This document shows, piece by piece, positions 56,595 through 64,000 of a DNA stretch of 64,000 bases. The DNA is from Cyanobium sp. N.Huapi 1H5 (GTDB lineage Bacteria > Cyanobacteriota > Cyanobacteriia > PCC-6307 > Cyanobiaceae). Below the pieces are notes generated by a model. The model worked only from the letters and a program-made list of their open reading frames with translations. It did no database searches and was not told the DNA's origin. The DNA lies in assembly GCF_024345535.1 (NCBI RefSeq), contig NZ_JAGQBH010000005.1:124001-188000 (forward strand). Reading direction: 5' to 3'. The position numbers were made by a program, and so were the translations under genes. Position 1 is the stretch's first letter, and every line of letters starts with the position of its first letter.

Positions 56595-57368
56595 TCAGGC
56601 CGTCGGCTCCTCCAGCAGGCCGGTGAGATCCTCGCTGCCGAACACCTGGCGATAGGCGGCCGTGCTGGTGCACAGCACCACCGGCGCCGCCACCAGCAGC
56701 CCCACGAAGCAGGCCAGCAGGCCGGCCAGCAGGATGGCGAATTCCACCAGCATCAGTAACAGCACCGATCCCCACTGGGGATCGAGCAGGGTGCGGCCCC
56801 GGGTGATGGACTCGATCGGTCCGCGGCCCTCCAGCAGGGCGATCTGGGCCAGGAACTTCTGATTCACCGCCAGGTAGATCAGAAGCGTGAAGGCCGCCAG
56901 GAACGGAAACACGGCCAGGATCTGATTGAGCTGGGCGGCGGCGACCCCCACCAGGGCCGCCACCATCAGGATGGCGATCATCAGGATCCCCAGGGCCAGG
57001 CCGTTGCGGAACAGCCGCCAGCTGGCCGGCCCGTCCCAGCGGGTGAAGGTGCCCAGGGCCGGCTTGCCGCCGGAGAGGGCGCTCCAGGCACCGCGGATCA
57101 GGCCCGTGGTGCTCCACAGGCTCACCAGCACGCTCAGGATCGTGCCCACCACCAGCCGGACCACGTCCACCGCCGTCACCACGGTGGCCTCGTCGGGGTC
57201 CACCTGGCCCTGGATCAGGGAGCAGATGCTGCTCAGCACCCCGGCCAGCAGGGTGAAGCCGATGAACACCCAGGGGGCCCGGGCAAAGGCCTGCCAGCCC
57301 TGCTTCACGGCCTCGATCACCTTCAGGGAGGATCCGCCGCTGGGATCCTGCATCAGAGAGTCGGCCAT
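56595..57368 (-). CDS. Polytopic membrane protein of unknown function
   Basis: The 257-residue product has about five to six membrane segments: WVFIGFTLLAGVLSSICSLI, VVRLVVGTILSVLVSLW, LALGILMIAILMVAALVGVA, ILAVFPFLAAFTLLIYLAV, LLLMLVEFAILLAGLLACFV and GLLVAAPVVLCTSTAAYRQ. The pattern (short N-terminus, AVKQGWQAFARAPW, then repeated helices with GRGPIESITRGRTLL) resembles DUF975/GlpQ-membrane-domain-like integral proteins, but the family is uncertain. It has its own spacers on both sides; the 295 bases to the methyltransferase show nothing else clear. Confidence 0.75.
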   Translation of the reverse strand: MADSLMQDPSGGSSLKVIEAVKQGWQAFARAPWVFIGFTLLAGVLSSICSLIQGQVDPDEATVVTAVDVVRLVVGTILSVLVSLWSTTGLIRGAWSALSGGKPALGTFTRWDGPASWRLFRNGLALGILMIAILMVAALVGVAAAQLNQILAVFPFLAAFTLLIYLAVNQKFLAQIALLEGRGPIESITRGRTLLDPQWGSVLLLMLVEFAILLAGLLACFVGLLVAAPVVLCTSTAAYRQVFGSEDLTGLLEEPTA

Positions 57369-57467
57369 GGCTCGGGGGGAGTTGCCGGGAGACTAGGCAG
57401 CGCCCGACGGGCGGCCACCCCATCGGTGCGAAGCGTTGCATCCGGGGCGGTTGCGGTGGATCGGCGA

Positions 57468-58094
57468 TCAACCCGGATCCAGGAACTTCAGCGCCGCCTG
57501 GGTGCGGTTGCTCACCTGCAGTTTCTGAAAGATGGTGTGCAGATACACCCGCACCGTCCCGGTACCCAGGCCGAGGCTGGAGGCGATCTGGCGGTTGGTG
57601 AGACCGCCGGCCATGGCCGCCAGCACCTCCCGCTCCCGTGGCGTCAGCAGCGCCAGGGAGGCCTCCGGCGGGCCGGCGGCGGCAGCGGTGTCCCGGCTGC
57701 GCAGGGCCCGGGTGGCGGAGCGGTCCCACCAGCTGGCCCCCTGTTCGACGCTGGTCAGGGCCGTTTCCAGCTGCGCCAAGGCTTCCGCCTTGTGGAGATA
57801 GCCGCTGGCGCCGGCGTCCCACAGCCGCTGCACCCAGCGACCGTCGTCCTGGCTGGTGAGGACCAGCACGGGCAGGTCGAAGCCGTCGCTGATCCGCCGG
57901 CAGGTCTCCAGGCCCCCCAGCCCGGGCAGGCCGATGTCGAGCACCACCACATCGGCCGGGGCTGCCGCCAGCGCCTCCAGGCCCTGCTCGCCGTCGCTGA
58001 CCGAGCGGACGGCGGTGACCCCCGGCAGGCGCAGCAGGAACGCCTCGATCCCCACCCGGAAAGCCTCGTCGTCCTCGATCAGCAGCACCCGCAT
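57468..58094 (-). CDS. NarL/LuxR-type response regulator
   Basis: Two-component regulator. The 208-residue product has a receiver domain (LLIEDDEAFRVGIEAFL, phosphoacceptor Asp53 in VVVLDIGLPGLGG, VLVLTSQDD, Lys in GYLHKAEAL) and a C-terminal LuxR helix-turn-helix (LLTPREREVLAAMAGGLTNR, QIASSLGLGTGTVRVYLHTI). Its ATG shares one base with the stop of the kinase gene (TGATG), so it is the cognate partner. It ends the kdp operon, where the usual KdpE is an OmpR-type regulator. Confidence 0.93.
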   Translation of the reverse strand: MRVLLIEDDEAFRVGIEAFLLRLPGVTAVRSVSDGEQGLEALAAAPADVVVLDIGLPGLGGLETCRRISDGFDLPVLVLTSQDDGRWVQRLWDAGASGYLHKAEALAQLETALTSVEQGASWWDRSATRALRSRDTAAAAGPPEASLALLTPREREVLAAMAGGLTNRQIASSLGLGTGTVRVYLHTIFQKLQVSNRTQAALKFLDPG

Positions 58095-59167
58095 CAGGCC
58101 GGCGGCTCCTCCAGCGGCAGGCGCACCTCGATGCTGGCCCCTCCGGCGGGCAGGTTGCTGGCCCGGATGCGGCCGCCGTGGGCTTCGGTGATCTGGCGGG
58201 AGAGGTAGAGGCCCAGTCCGCTGCCCCGCTGCTCGGGATCGCTCTGGTAGAAGCGCTCGAACAGATGGGGCAGGCTCGCTTCGGGGAAGCCCTGGCCCCG
58301 GTCGCTGACGGTCACCACCGCCTGGCCCTGCTGCCGCTGCAGGTCGACCCAGACGCGCTCGCCCCGCAGGCTGTGGTTGATGGCATTGAGCAGCAGGTTC
58401 TCCAGCAGCCGCCGCAGCCCGCCGGGATCTCCCGGCAGGTTGAGACGTCCCGGGCCGGTGGGTTGGCGCTGGATCAGGGTCACCTCCCGCTCCCGGGCGA
58501 TCGGACCCACGGCCTCGATCGCCTCGGCGGCCAGGCTCCCCAGGTCGCAGCTTTCCGGTTGCAGCCTGAGGCCCTCCTGGTCGGCACGGAACAGCCGCAG
58601 CAGGTCCTCGATCAGCCGCAGGCTCCGCTCCTGGCTGGCGAGGATGGCGACGAGGCCCCGCTCCAGCAGGCCCCCCGGACTCGGACTGGCCTCGAGCTCC
58701 ATCATCCGGGCGGTGGCGATCGTGCCCAGCACCGGGGTCTTGAGGTCGTGGGCGAGGGTGGCGATCATGTCCCGGCGCAGGTCCGCCTGGGCCAGGCGGA
58801 CCTCCAGATCCACCTGCTGCCGCAGCAGGTGGCGGTTGTGCAGGCACAGGAAGGTGGTCACGGTGAGGGCCAGGCAGACCAGCAGGCGATCCACCAGCAC
58901 CGCCCTCCAGTCCGGATCCGGCTCCGGCACCACCAGATTCACCAGGGTCAGCCCGCAGCAGAGCGCCAGGTAGCCAAGGGCGTCGCGGCGGCCGCGATGG
59001 GGGGCCCCGATCACCAGCGGGATCACGTAGAGGTAGCCGAAGACGATGTGGGGCGGCGTGGCCAGCTCCAGCAGCAGGATCAGGCCGGTGAGCGCCCAGG
59101 GCGGCCCCGGGGATCGGGCCAGCCGGCGCAGGCGGCCCGTCTCGCCGGCCGGGCCGGGACTGCTCAT
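58094..59167 (-). CDS. Membrane sensor histidine kinase in the kdp operon
   Basis: The 357-residue product has an N-terminal membrane region with about four helices (ALTGLILLLELATPPHIVFG, YLYVIPLVIGA, YLALCCGLTLVNLVV, VCLALTVTTFLCLH), reminiscent of the KdpD transmembrane domain. HisKA follows with His140 in TLAHDLKTPVLGTIA, then an ATPase domain with LLENLLLNAINHS (N box), VSDRGQGFPEASLPHLFERF (G1) and RGSGLGLYLSRQI (G2). Its ATG overlaps the truncated kdpD stop by four bases. Together the two genes contain most of what a single full KdpD contains. Confidence 0.93.
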   Translation of the reverse strand: MSSPGPAGETGRLRRLARSPGPPWALTGLILLLELATPPHIVFGYLYVIPLVIGAPHRGRRDALGYLALCCGLTLVNLVVPEPDPDWRAVLVDRLLVCLALTVTTFLCLHNRHLLRQQVDLEVRLAQADLRRDMIATLAHDLKTPVLGTIATARMMELEASPSPGGLLERGLVAILASQERSLRLIEDLLRLFRADQEGLRLQPESCDLGSLAAEAIEAVGPIAREREVTLIQRQPTGPGRLNLPGDPGGLRRLLENLLLNAINHSLRGERVWVDLQRQQGQAVVTVSDRGQGFPEASLPHLFERFYQSDPEQRGSGLGLYLSRQITEAHGGRIRASNLPAGGASIEVRLPLEEPPA

Positions 59168-60258
59168 GGCTCCTCGGCCGGTCCTGGCGCCGTGGTGTCG
59201 GAGATCAGGTGCAGATCGATGCTGAGCCCCCGCAGCAGCTGCTGCAGCCGTTCCGAGATCGGCCGGCGCAGCAGCGCCTGCCAGCGGGAGCGCAGGCTCT
59301 GACCCAGCACGATCTGGGTGATGCGCCGCTCACGGGCCACCCGGGCGATGGTGCCGAGCACATCACTGCTGTCGATGCGCAGGAAGGTGCCGCCCACGTC
59401 CTCGCACAGGGTGGCGCAGGCCTCGAGCCGCAGGGTCTCCTCCCTGCTGAGGAAGCGGCCGGGATCCTGGATGGTGAGGGCCAGCAGCGGCGCGTCCATG
59501 GTGCTGGCCAGGCGGGCGGCGCGGCGCAGCAGCCGGGTCGCGCTGGGATAGGCCGACAGGCAGACCATCACCCGCTCCCGCAGGCCCGCCGCCGTGGGCT
59601 CCTCCTCCTCCACCCGGTCGGCCACCTCCCGCAGCGACAGCTCCCGCAGGGCCACCAGGTGCCGGCGCTGGAAGAAGTTGGCCAGGGCCTGGGGGACCTT
59701 CTCCGGGGCATACACCTTGCCCTCCCGCAGGCGCTCCTGGAGGGTCTCGGGGGTGACGTCCACCAGGACCACCTCGTCGGCCTGCTCCAGCACCCGGTTG
59801 GGGATCCGCTCGCGCACCACCACCCCGGTGAGCTCGGCCACCAGATCGTTGAGGCTCTCCAGGTGCTGGATGTTGAGGGTGGAGTACACGTCCAGACCGG
59901 AGAGCAGCAAGGCCTCCACGTCCTGCCAGCGCTTGCGGCGTTCGCTGCCCGGGATGTTGGTGTGGGCCAGCTCGTCGACCAGCACCAGCTGGGGGCGGCG
60001 CTCCAGCACGGCGGCCACGTCCAGTTCCTCCAGGGTCACCCCCTGGTAGAGCAGGCGCTTGCGGGGCACCTGCTCCATCCCTTCGGCCTGGCGGATCGTT
60101 TCCTGGCGGCCGTGGGTCTCGAGCAGGCCGATCACCACGTCGGTGCCCTCCTTGAGCAGCTCACGGCCCTCCTGGAGCATGCGGCAGGTCTTGCCCACGC
60201 CCGGGGCCATGCCGATGAACACCTTGTGGCGGCCCCGGCCGCGGCTGGAGCGGATCAA
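59164..60258 (-). CDS. kdpD: Truncated KdpD: sensor and USP domains only
   Basis: KdpD N-terminal protein without kinase. The 364-residue product has KVFIGMAPGVGKTCRMLQEG (Walker A), VLVDELAHTNIPGSERRKRW (Walker B region), LDVYSTLNIQHLESLNDLVA and a C-terminal universal-stress-protein domain (VMVCLSAYPSATRLLRRAAR, ITQIVLGQSLRSRWQALLRR). Cyanobacterial Kdp operons such as those of Anabaena encode a similarly short KdpD of about 365 residues. It starts at a TTG overlapping the kdpC stop by three bases (TTGA) and overlaps the downstream kinase by four. It probably acts as a K+ or turgor input to that kinase; this is inference. Confidence 0.93.
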   Translation of the reverse strand: MIRSSRGRGRHKVFIGMAPGVGKTCRMLQEGRELLKEGTDVVIGLLETHGRQETIRQAEGMEQVPRKRLLYQGVTLEELDVAAVLERRPQLVLVDELAHTNIPGSERRKRWQDVEALLLSGLDVYSTLNIQHLESLNDLVAELTGVVVRERIPNRVLEQADEVVLVDVTPETLQERLREGKVYAPEKVPQALANFFQRRHLVALRELSLREVADRVEEEEPTAAGLRERVMVCLSAYPSATRLLRRAARLASTMDAPLLALTIQDPGRFLSREETLRLEACATLCEDVGGTFLRIDSSDVLGTIARVARERRITQIVLGQSLRSRWQALLRRPISERLQQLLRGLSIDLHLISDTTAPGPAEEP

Positions 60259-60827
60259 GGCACCAGCTCGTCCAGGGCGAGGTTGAAGGCCAGCACGTTC
60301 ACCAGCGGCGGCCGTGCCAGCCCGAGCAGGGGCCGGTGGCTGTGGCGCTCCAGCAGGGCCTCCAGGCGGTCGGGCGGCAGCCGGCGGGCGGCGGCGATCC
60401 TCGGCAGCTGCTGCCGGGCCGCCGCCAGGCTGATGTCGGGGTCGAGGCCCGACCCGGAGCTGGTGAGCAGATCGGCGGCCGCACGGCCCACGCCGCGCTC
60501 GGACCAGGCGACGACCTCCGCCGCGACCCGCTCGGCCAGGGCGGGGTTACCGGGGGCCAGGTTGCTGGGGCCCGAGCTGGGGAGATCGCCGCTGCCGTAG
60601 GCCACGGCGCTGGGCCGGCCCTGCAGGTAGCGATCGCCCGCGAAGGCCTGTCCGATCAGGGCCGAGCCCACCACGCGCCCATCGACGCGCACCAGGCTCC
60701 CCTCGGCCTGCCGGGGGGCGGCGATGCCGGCCAGACCGAGCATCGGCACGGTGATCACCACGACGGTGAGCAGCCAGAGCACCAGGGTGAGGCGCAGGCC
60801 CTGGCCGAGGCGGGAAAGGGCGTTCAT
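60255..60827 (-). CDS. kdpC: Potassium-transporting ATPase subunit C
   Basis: Single-pass subunit that assists ATP binding by KdpB in the high-affinity K+ pump. The 190-residue product has one N-terminal helix (LTLVLWLLTVVVITVPMLGL), then family motifs RVVGSALIGQAFAGDRYLQG, RPSAVAYGSGDLPSSGPSNL, DLLTSSGSGLDPDISLAAAR and NVLAFNLALDEL. Its ATG shares a base with the preceding small gene's stop. Confidence 0.96.
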   Translation of the reverse strand: MNALSRLGQGLRLTLVLWLLTVVVITVPMLGLAGIAAPRQAEGSLVRVDGRVVGSALIGQAFAGDRYLQGRPSAVAYGSGDLPSSGPSNLAPGNPALAERVAAEVVAWSERGVGRAAADLLTSSGSGLDPDISLAAARQQLPRIAAARRLPPDRLEALLERHSHRPLLGLARPPLVNVLAFNLALDELVP

Positions 60828-61015
60828 CAGAATTTCTCCGGGCGGACCATGGCGGTGAACAGATAGGCCGAGAGGGCCAGGGTGACGCTGATCAGCAGGG
60901 CCAGGGCATGGCTCTGCAGGCTGTCCAGACGGCCCCGCTGCAGGGGGGCGAGCAGCACGGTGCCGGCGGCGAGCAGCAGGGGCAGCCAGAACAGCGGTCG
61001 CTTGAGCAGATCCAT
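60827..61015 (-). CDS. Small KdpF/KdpG-like membrane subunit
   Basis: A 62-residue membrane peptide between kdpB and kdpC. It has a first hydrophobic segment (LFWLPLLLAAGTVLLAPL) and a second that resembles KdpF (ALLISVTLALSAYLFTAMVR, ending PEKF as KdpF ends in EAF-like motifs). In E. coli kdpF precedes kdpA; here it sits after kdpB, the position of the gene called kdpG in Anabaena kdp operons. The ATG at 61015 is used; an upstream in-frame start at 61069 adds a polar leader. Confidence 0.75.
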   Translation of the reverse strand: MDLLKRPLFWLPLLLAAGTVLLAPLQRGRLDSLQSHALALLISVTLALSAYLFTAMVRPEKF

Positions 61016-61083
61016 CGGGGAGGAGGCGGAGCGGTGGACGGTTGGGAGCGAAGCGGAAAACGGAGGCAAGCGGAACGGCCGGC

Positions 61084-63195
61084 TCAGAGGAGCCGCAGGC
61101 CGCCGATCGCCAGATCGATCGCCTTGATGCCCACGAAGGGGGTGATCACGCCCCCGAGGCCGTAGAGCAGCAGGTTGCGCCGCAGCAGCTGGTCGGCGCT
61201 GAGGGGCCGGAACTCCACCCCCTTCAGGGCCAGGGGCACCAGGGCCGGGATGATCAGGGCGTTGAACACCATCGCCGAGAGGATCGCCGACTGGGGACTG
61301 GCCAGACCCATCAGGTTGAGCGGCCCCAGCCCCACCCCGGCGAACAGGGCCGGCAGGATCGCGAAGTACTTGGCCACGTCGTTGGCCAGGGAGAAGGTGG
61401 TGAGGGCGCCGCGGGTGATCAGCAGCTGCTTGCCGATCGTCACGATGTCGATGAGCTTGGTGGGATCGCTGTCGAGATCCACCATGTTCGCCGCCTCCTT
61501 GGCGGCCTGGGTGCCGGAGTTCATCGCCACGCCCACGTTCGCCTGGGCCAGGGCCGGGGCATCGTTGGAGCCGTCGCCGGTCATCGCCACGAGCTTGCCC
61601 AGCTTCTGCTCCCGGTCGATCACGGCGATCTTGTCCTCGGGGGTGGCCTCGGCGATGAAGTCATCGACACCGGCCTCCCGGGCGATGACACCGGCGGTGA
61701 TCGGGTTGTCGCCGGTGAGCATCACGGTGCGGATGCCCATGCGGCGCAGCTGATCGAAGCGCTCGCGGATGCCCGGCTTGATGACGTCTTTCAGGTAGAT
61801 GACGCCGAGGATGGCGTTGCCCCGGCAGGCCGCCAGGGGGGTGCCGCCGAGCCGTGACACCTGCTCGTAGGCCCCGTCGAGGTCGTCCGGCACGGTGCCG
61901 CCGCGGGAGCGCACGAACCCCTTGATGGCGTCGACGGCCCCCTTGCGGAATTCGATCCCGCCGGGGTCGTCGCTGCCGCTCATACGGGTGCGGGCCGAGA
62001 AGTCGAGGCCCGTGGCCTGCTCGGCGGCGAAGGGCAGCACGGCGCCGCGCTGTTCCGCCAGCCGCACGATCGAGCGGCCTTCGGGGGTCTGGTCGAAGCA
62101 GCTGGCCGCCAGGGCCACCTCCGCCAGCTCTGCTTCCTTGTGGCCGCCCACCGGCAGGAACTCCTCCGCCAGCCGGTTGCCGAGGGTGATGGTGCCCGTC
62201 TTGTCCAGGACCAGGGTGTTGATGTCGCCGCAGGCCTCCACGGCCCTCCCTGAGGTGGCGATCACGTTGAACTGGGCCACCCGGTCCATGCCGGCGATGC
62301 CGATGGCCGACAGCAGCCCGCCGATGGTGGTGGGGATCAGGGCCACCAGCAGCGCCAGCAGGGTCACCACCGGGGTGGATTCCTTGAGGTAGGCGGCCAG
62401 GGGCGGCAGGGTGGCCACGGCGATCAGGAACACCTGGGTGAGCACCGCCAGCAGCACCGTCAGGGCGATTTCGTTGGGGGTCTTGGTGCGCTCGGCCCCC
62501 TCCACCAGGGCGATCATCCGGTCGATGAAGCCCTTGCCCGGATCAGCGCTGATGCGGATCGTGAGCTGGTCGGAGAGGATCCGGGTTCCGCCCGTGACCG
62601 AGCTGGCCACGTCGGAGCCGGCCTCCTTGAGCACCGCCGCCGATTCGCCGGTGATCGCCGACTCATCCACCGAGGCCACCCCCTCGATCACCTCGCCATC
62701 GGCGGGGATCGTGTCGCCGGCGGCGACCAGCACCACGTCCCCCTTGCGCAGGCTGGAGGAATCCACCAGCCGTTCGCCGCCGGCGGGATCGAGAAGCCGG
62801 GCCTGGGTGCGGGCCTGGGTGCGGCGCAGGGCATCGGCCTGGGCCTTGCCGCGGCCCTCCGCCAGGGCCTCGGCGAAGTTGGCGAACAGCAGGGTGGCCA
62901 GCAGGGTGAGGCTCACCAGGGCGTTGAACAGCCGGCCGGAGGACTCCTTCCCGTCGCCGAACAGATCGGGACTCACGGTTGCCAGCAGGCAGACGACCGT
63001 GCCGCACCAGACCACGAACATCACCGGATTGGCGGCGGCGGTGCGGGGGTCGAGCTTCACGAACGCCTGCAGGGCGGCGCGGCCCACCAGGCCCTTCTGG
63101 CGGGGCCGGGGCGTGTAGCGCCGCTGGTCGCGGCGGCCCCGCGGCATGCGGGGAAAGAGGGTGCGGGCCGGCAGGGAGGTCATGGCGGGGCGCAT
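61084..63195 (-). CDS. kdpB: Potassium-transporting P-type ATPase subunit B
   Basis: Catalytic P-type ATPase subunit of the Kdp pump. The 703-residue product has the phosphorylation motif [14 protein letters not shown] (Asp in DKTG), the TGES motif in [73 protein letters not shown] and [20 protein letters not shown]. Its ATG at 63195 shares a base with the kdpA stop (TGATG). About 68 bases separate its stop from the small KdpF-like gene. Confidence 0.98.
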   Translation of the reverse strand: MRPAMTSLPARTLFPRMPRGRRDQRRYTPRPRQKGLVGRAALQAFVKLDPRTAAANPVMFVVWCGTVVCLLATVSPDLFGDGKESSGRLFNALVSLTLLATLLFANFAEALAEGRGKAQADALRRTQARTQARLLDPAGGERLVDSSSLRKGDVVLVAAGDTIPADGEVIEGVASVDESAITGESAAVLKEAGSDVASSVTGGTRILSDQLTIRISADPGKGFIDRMIALVEGAERTKTPNEIALTVLLAVLTQVFLIAVATLPPLAAYLKESTPVVTLLALLVALIPTTIGGLLSAIGIAGMDRVAQFNVIATSGRAVEACGDINTLVLDKTGTITLGNRLAEEFLPVGGHKEAELAEVALAASCFDQTPEGRSIVRLAEQRGAVLPFAAEQATGLDFSARTRMSGSDDPGGIEFRKGAVDAIKGFVRSRGGTVPDDLDGAYEQVSRLGGTPLAACRGNAILGVIYLKDVIKPGIRERFDQLRRMGIRTVMLTGDNPITAGVIAREAGVDDFIAEATPEDKIAVIDREQKLGKLVAMTGDGSNDAPALAQANVGVAMNSGTQAAKEAANMVDLDSDPTKLIDIVTIGKQLLITRGALTTFSLANDVAKYFAILPALFAGVGLGPLNLMGLASPQSAILSAMVFNALIIPALVPLALKGVEFRPLSADQLLRRNLLLYGLGGVITPFVGIKAIDLAIGGLRLL

Positions 63196-64000
63196 CAGTT
63201 GGCAAGGAGCAGGGCGTCGGCGATCGGGCCGAGGGCGAGCACGGGGAAGAAGGTGAGGGCGCCGAGGATCAGCAGCACCACCGCCAGCACCACCGTGAAC
63301 AGGCCGGTGTCGGTGGCGAGGGTGCCCGGACCCGGCGGCAGCGCCGGCTTGCGGGCGTAGCCGTCGGCCAGCAGCACCAGGGCGGCGATCGGCAGGTAGC
63401 GGCCCCCCAGCAGGCTGAGGCTGGTGCTGAGGTTCCACCAGACGCTGGCATCGCCCAGGCCCTCCATGCCGCTGCCGTTGTTGGCCGCCGCCGAGGCGTA
63501 CTCGTAGACCACCTGGCTGATGCCGTGGGGTCCGGGGTTGCTGATCCCCGCCAGTTCCGTGGCTCCGGCCATGGTCAGGGCCGCGGGCAGCAGAACGAAC
63601 ACCGGGTGGATCAGCAGGATCAGGCTGCTCCACACCACCTCCGCCTTCTCCACCTTGCGACCCAGGAATTCCGGGGTGCGGCCCACCATCAGTCCGGTGA
63701 GGAACACCGCCAGCACCATGAACACCAGCAGGTAGGCGATGCCGGTGCCCTGGCCGCCGAAGACCACCTGCAGGAACAGGTTGAACAGGGCCACCAGGTT
63801 GGAGAGCGGCAGCAGCGAATCCATGGCGCCGTTGACCGCCCCCGTCATCGAGCCGGTGGTGAGAACGGCCCAGAACGCCGTCAGCCCGGCCCCGAAGCGC
63901 AGCTCCTTGCCCTCCAGGTTCGGGCCGCTGATCCAGGCGGCCAGGGCGGGGTTGCCCCTCTGCTCGGCCGCCATCGCCAGGGCGGCCCCGGTGGCCAGCA
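63195..64000 (-). CDS. kdpA: Potassium-transporting ATPase subunit A, C-terminal part
   Basis: K+-channel-like subunit of the Kdp pump, cut by the right edge; about 268 C-terminal residues are present. Visible are [95 protein letters not shown] and [15 protein letters not shown], all typical of the KdpA pore repeats. It is the first gene visible of the kdp operon; whether anything precedes it is off-window. Confidence 0.97.
   Translation of the reverse strand, partial: LATGAALAMAAEQRGNPALAAWISGPNLEGKELRFGAGLTAFWAVLTTGSMTGAVNGAMDSLLPLSNLVALFNLFLQVVFGGQGTGIAYLLVFMVLAVFLTGLMVGRTPEFLGRKVEKAEVVWSSLILLIHPVFVLLPAALTMAGATELAGISNPGPHGISQVVYEYASAAANNGSGMEGLGDASVWWNLSTSLSLLGGRYLPIAALVLLADGYARKPALPPGPGTLATDTGLFTVVLAVVLLILGALTFFPVLALGPIADALLLAN

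Overview
The window is chromosomal DNA of a high-GC picocyanobacterium of the Cyanobium / freshwater Synechococcus type. The evidence is a complete kaiA-kaiB-kaiC clock locus, psbV, plant-type ferredoxin, ferredoxin-thioredoxin reductase chain, an NblS-type sensor kinase, a Ycf65/PSRP-3 ribosomal protein, the short cyanobacterial RNA polymerase omega subunit and a photosystem II S4-domain protein. Base composition is strongly GC-rich throughout. The genus assignment is inference; no 16S rRNA is present. Genes are packed tightly, very often with 1- or 4-base stop/start overlaps (TGATG, ATGA, GTGA, TTGA).

Layout. 1-4 kb: an Omp85/BamA-type protein cut by the left edge, purC, an exported protein of unknown function, then purD-nblS. 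6-13 kb: kaiC/kaiB/kaiA, divergent rplU-rpmA, a queuosine-precursor-type transporter, truB, a YebC-family protein and nagB. 13-21 kb: a SpoIID-domain protein, rnz, psbV, petF, prmA, serA, and a PSII S4-domain protein. 21-30 kb: tRNA-Val(GAC), murD, small conserved cyanobacterial proteins, rpoZ, an Hsp70-family gene with a membrane-anchored partner, ftrV, pyrR, gpmI and secG. 30-36 kb: msrB, a B12/radical-SAM protein, two toxin-antitoxin pairs (YefM/YoeB and VapB/VapC), then groL-groS behind a CIRCE-like operator. 36-39 kb: atpD-atpC and a rhomboid-like membrane protein.

39.5-46.4 kb is the most unusual block. A class A penicillin-binding protein with an N-terminal FHA domain is divergent from a five-gene coupled operon: small membrane protein, FHA-membrane protein, Ser/Thr-kinase-like protein with a zinc ribbon, von Willebrand A protein, and membrane-bound PP2C phosphatase. 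This looks like a complete write/read/erase protein-phosphorylation system whose output is cell-wall synthesis. The kinase/VWA/PP2C trio resembles the TerY-P triad known from comparative genomics.

46-56 kb: a transaldolase-family protein, PSRP-3, a HAD hydrolase lacking a normal start codon, pepP, a CNNM/CBS membrane protein coupled to a GTPase, nadD and nadE, then alanine dehydrogenase and a methyltransferase. 56-64 kb: a polytopic membrane protein and a kdp potassium-ATPase operon (kdpA partial, B, F/G-like, C, truncated kdpD) that continues without a gap into a separate histidine kinase and a NarL/LuxR-type response regulator.

Smaller oddities include duplicated start- or stop-codon contexts in the Hsp70 and secG genes, and an intrinsic terminator placed one base upstream of a start codon at 16597.
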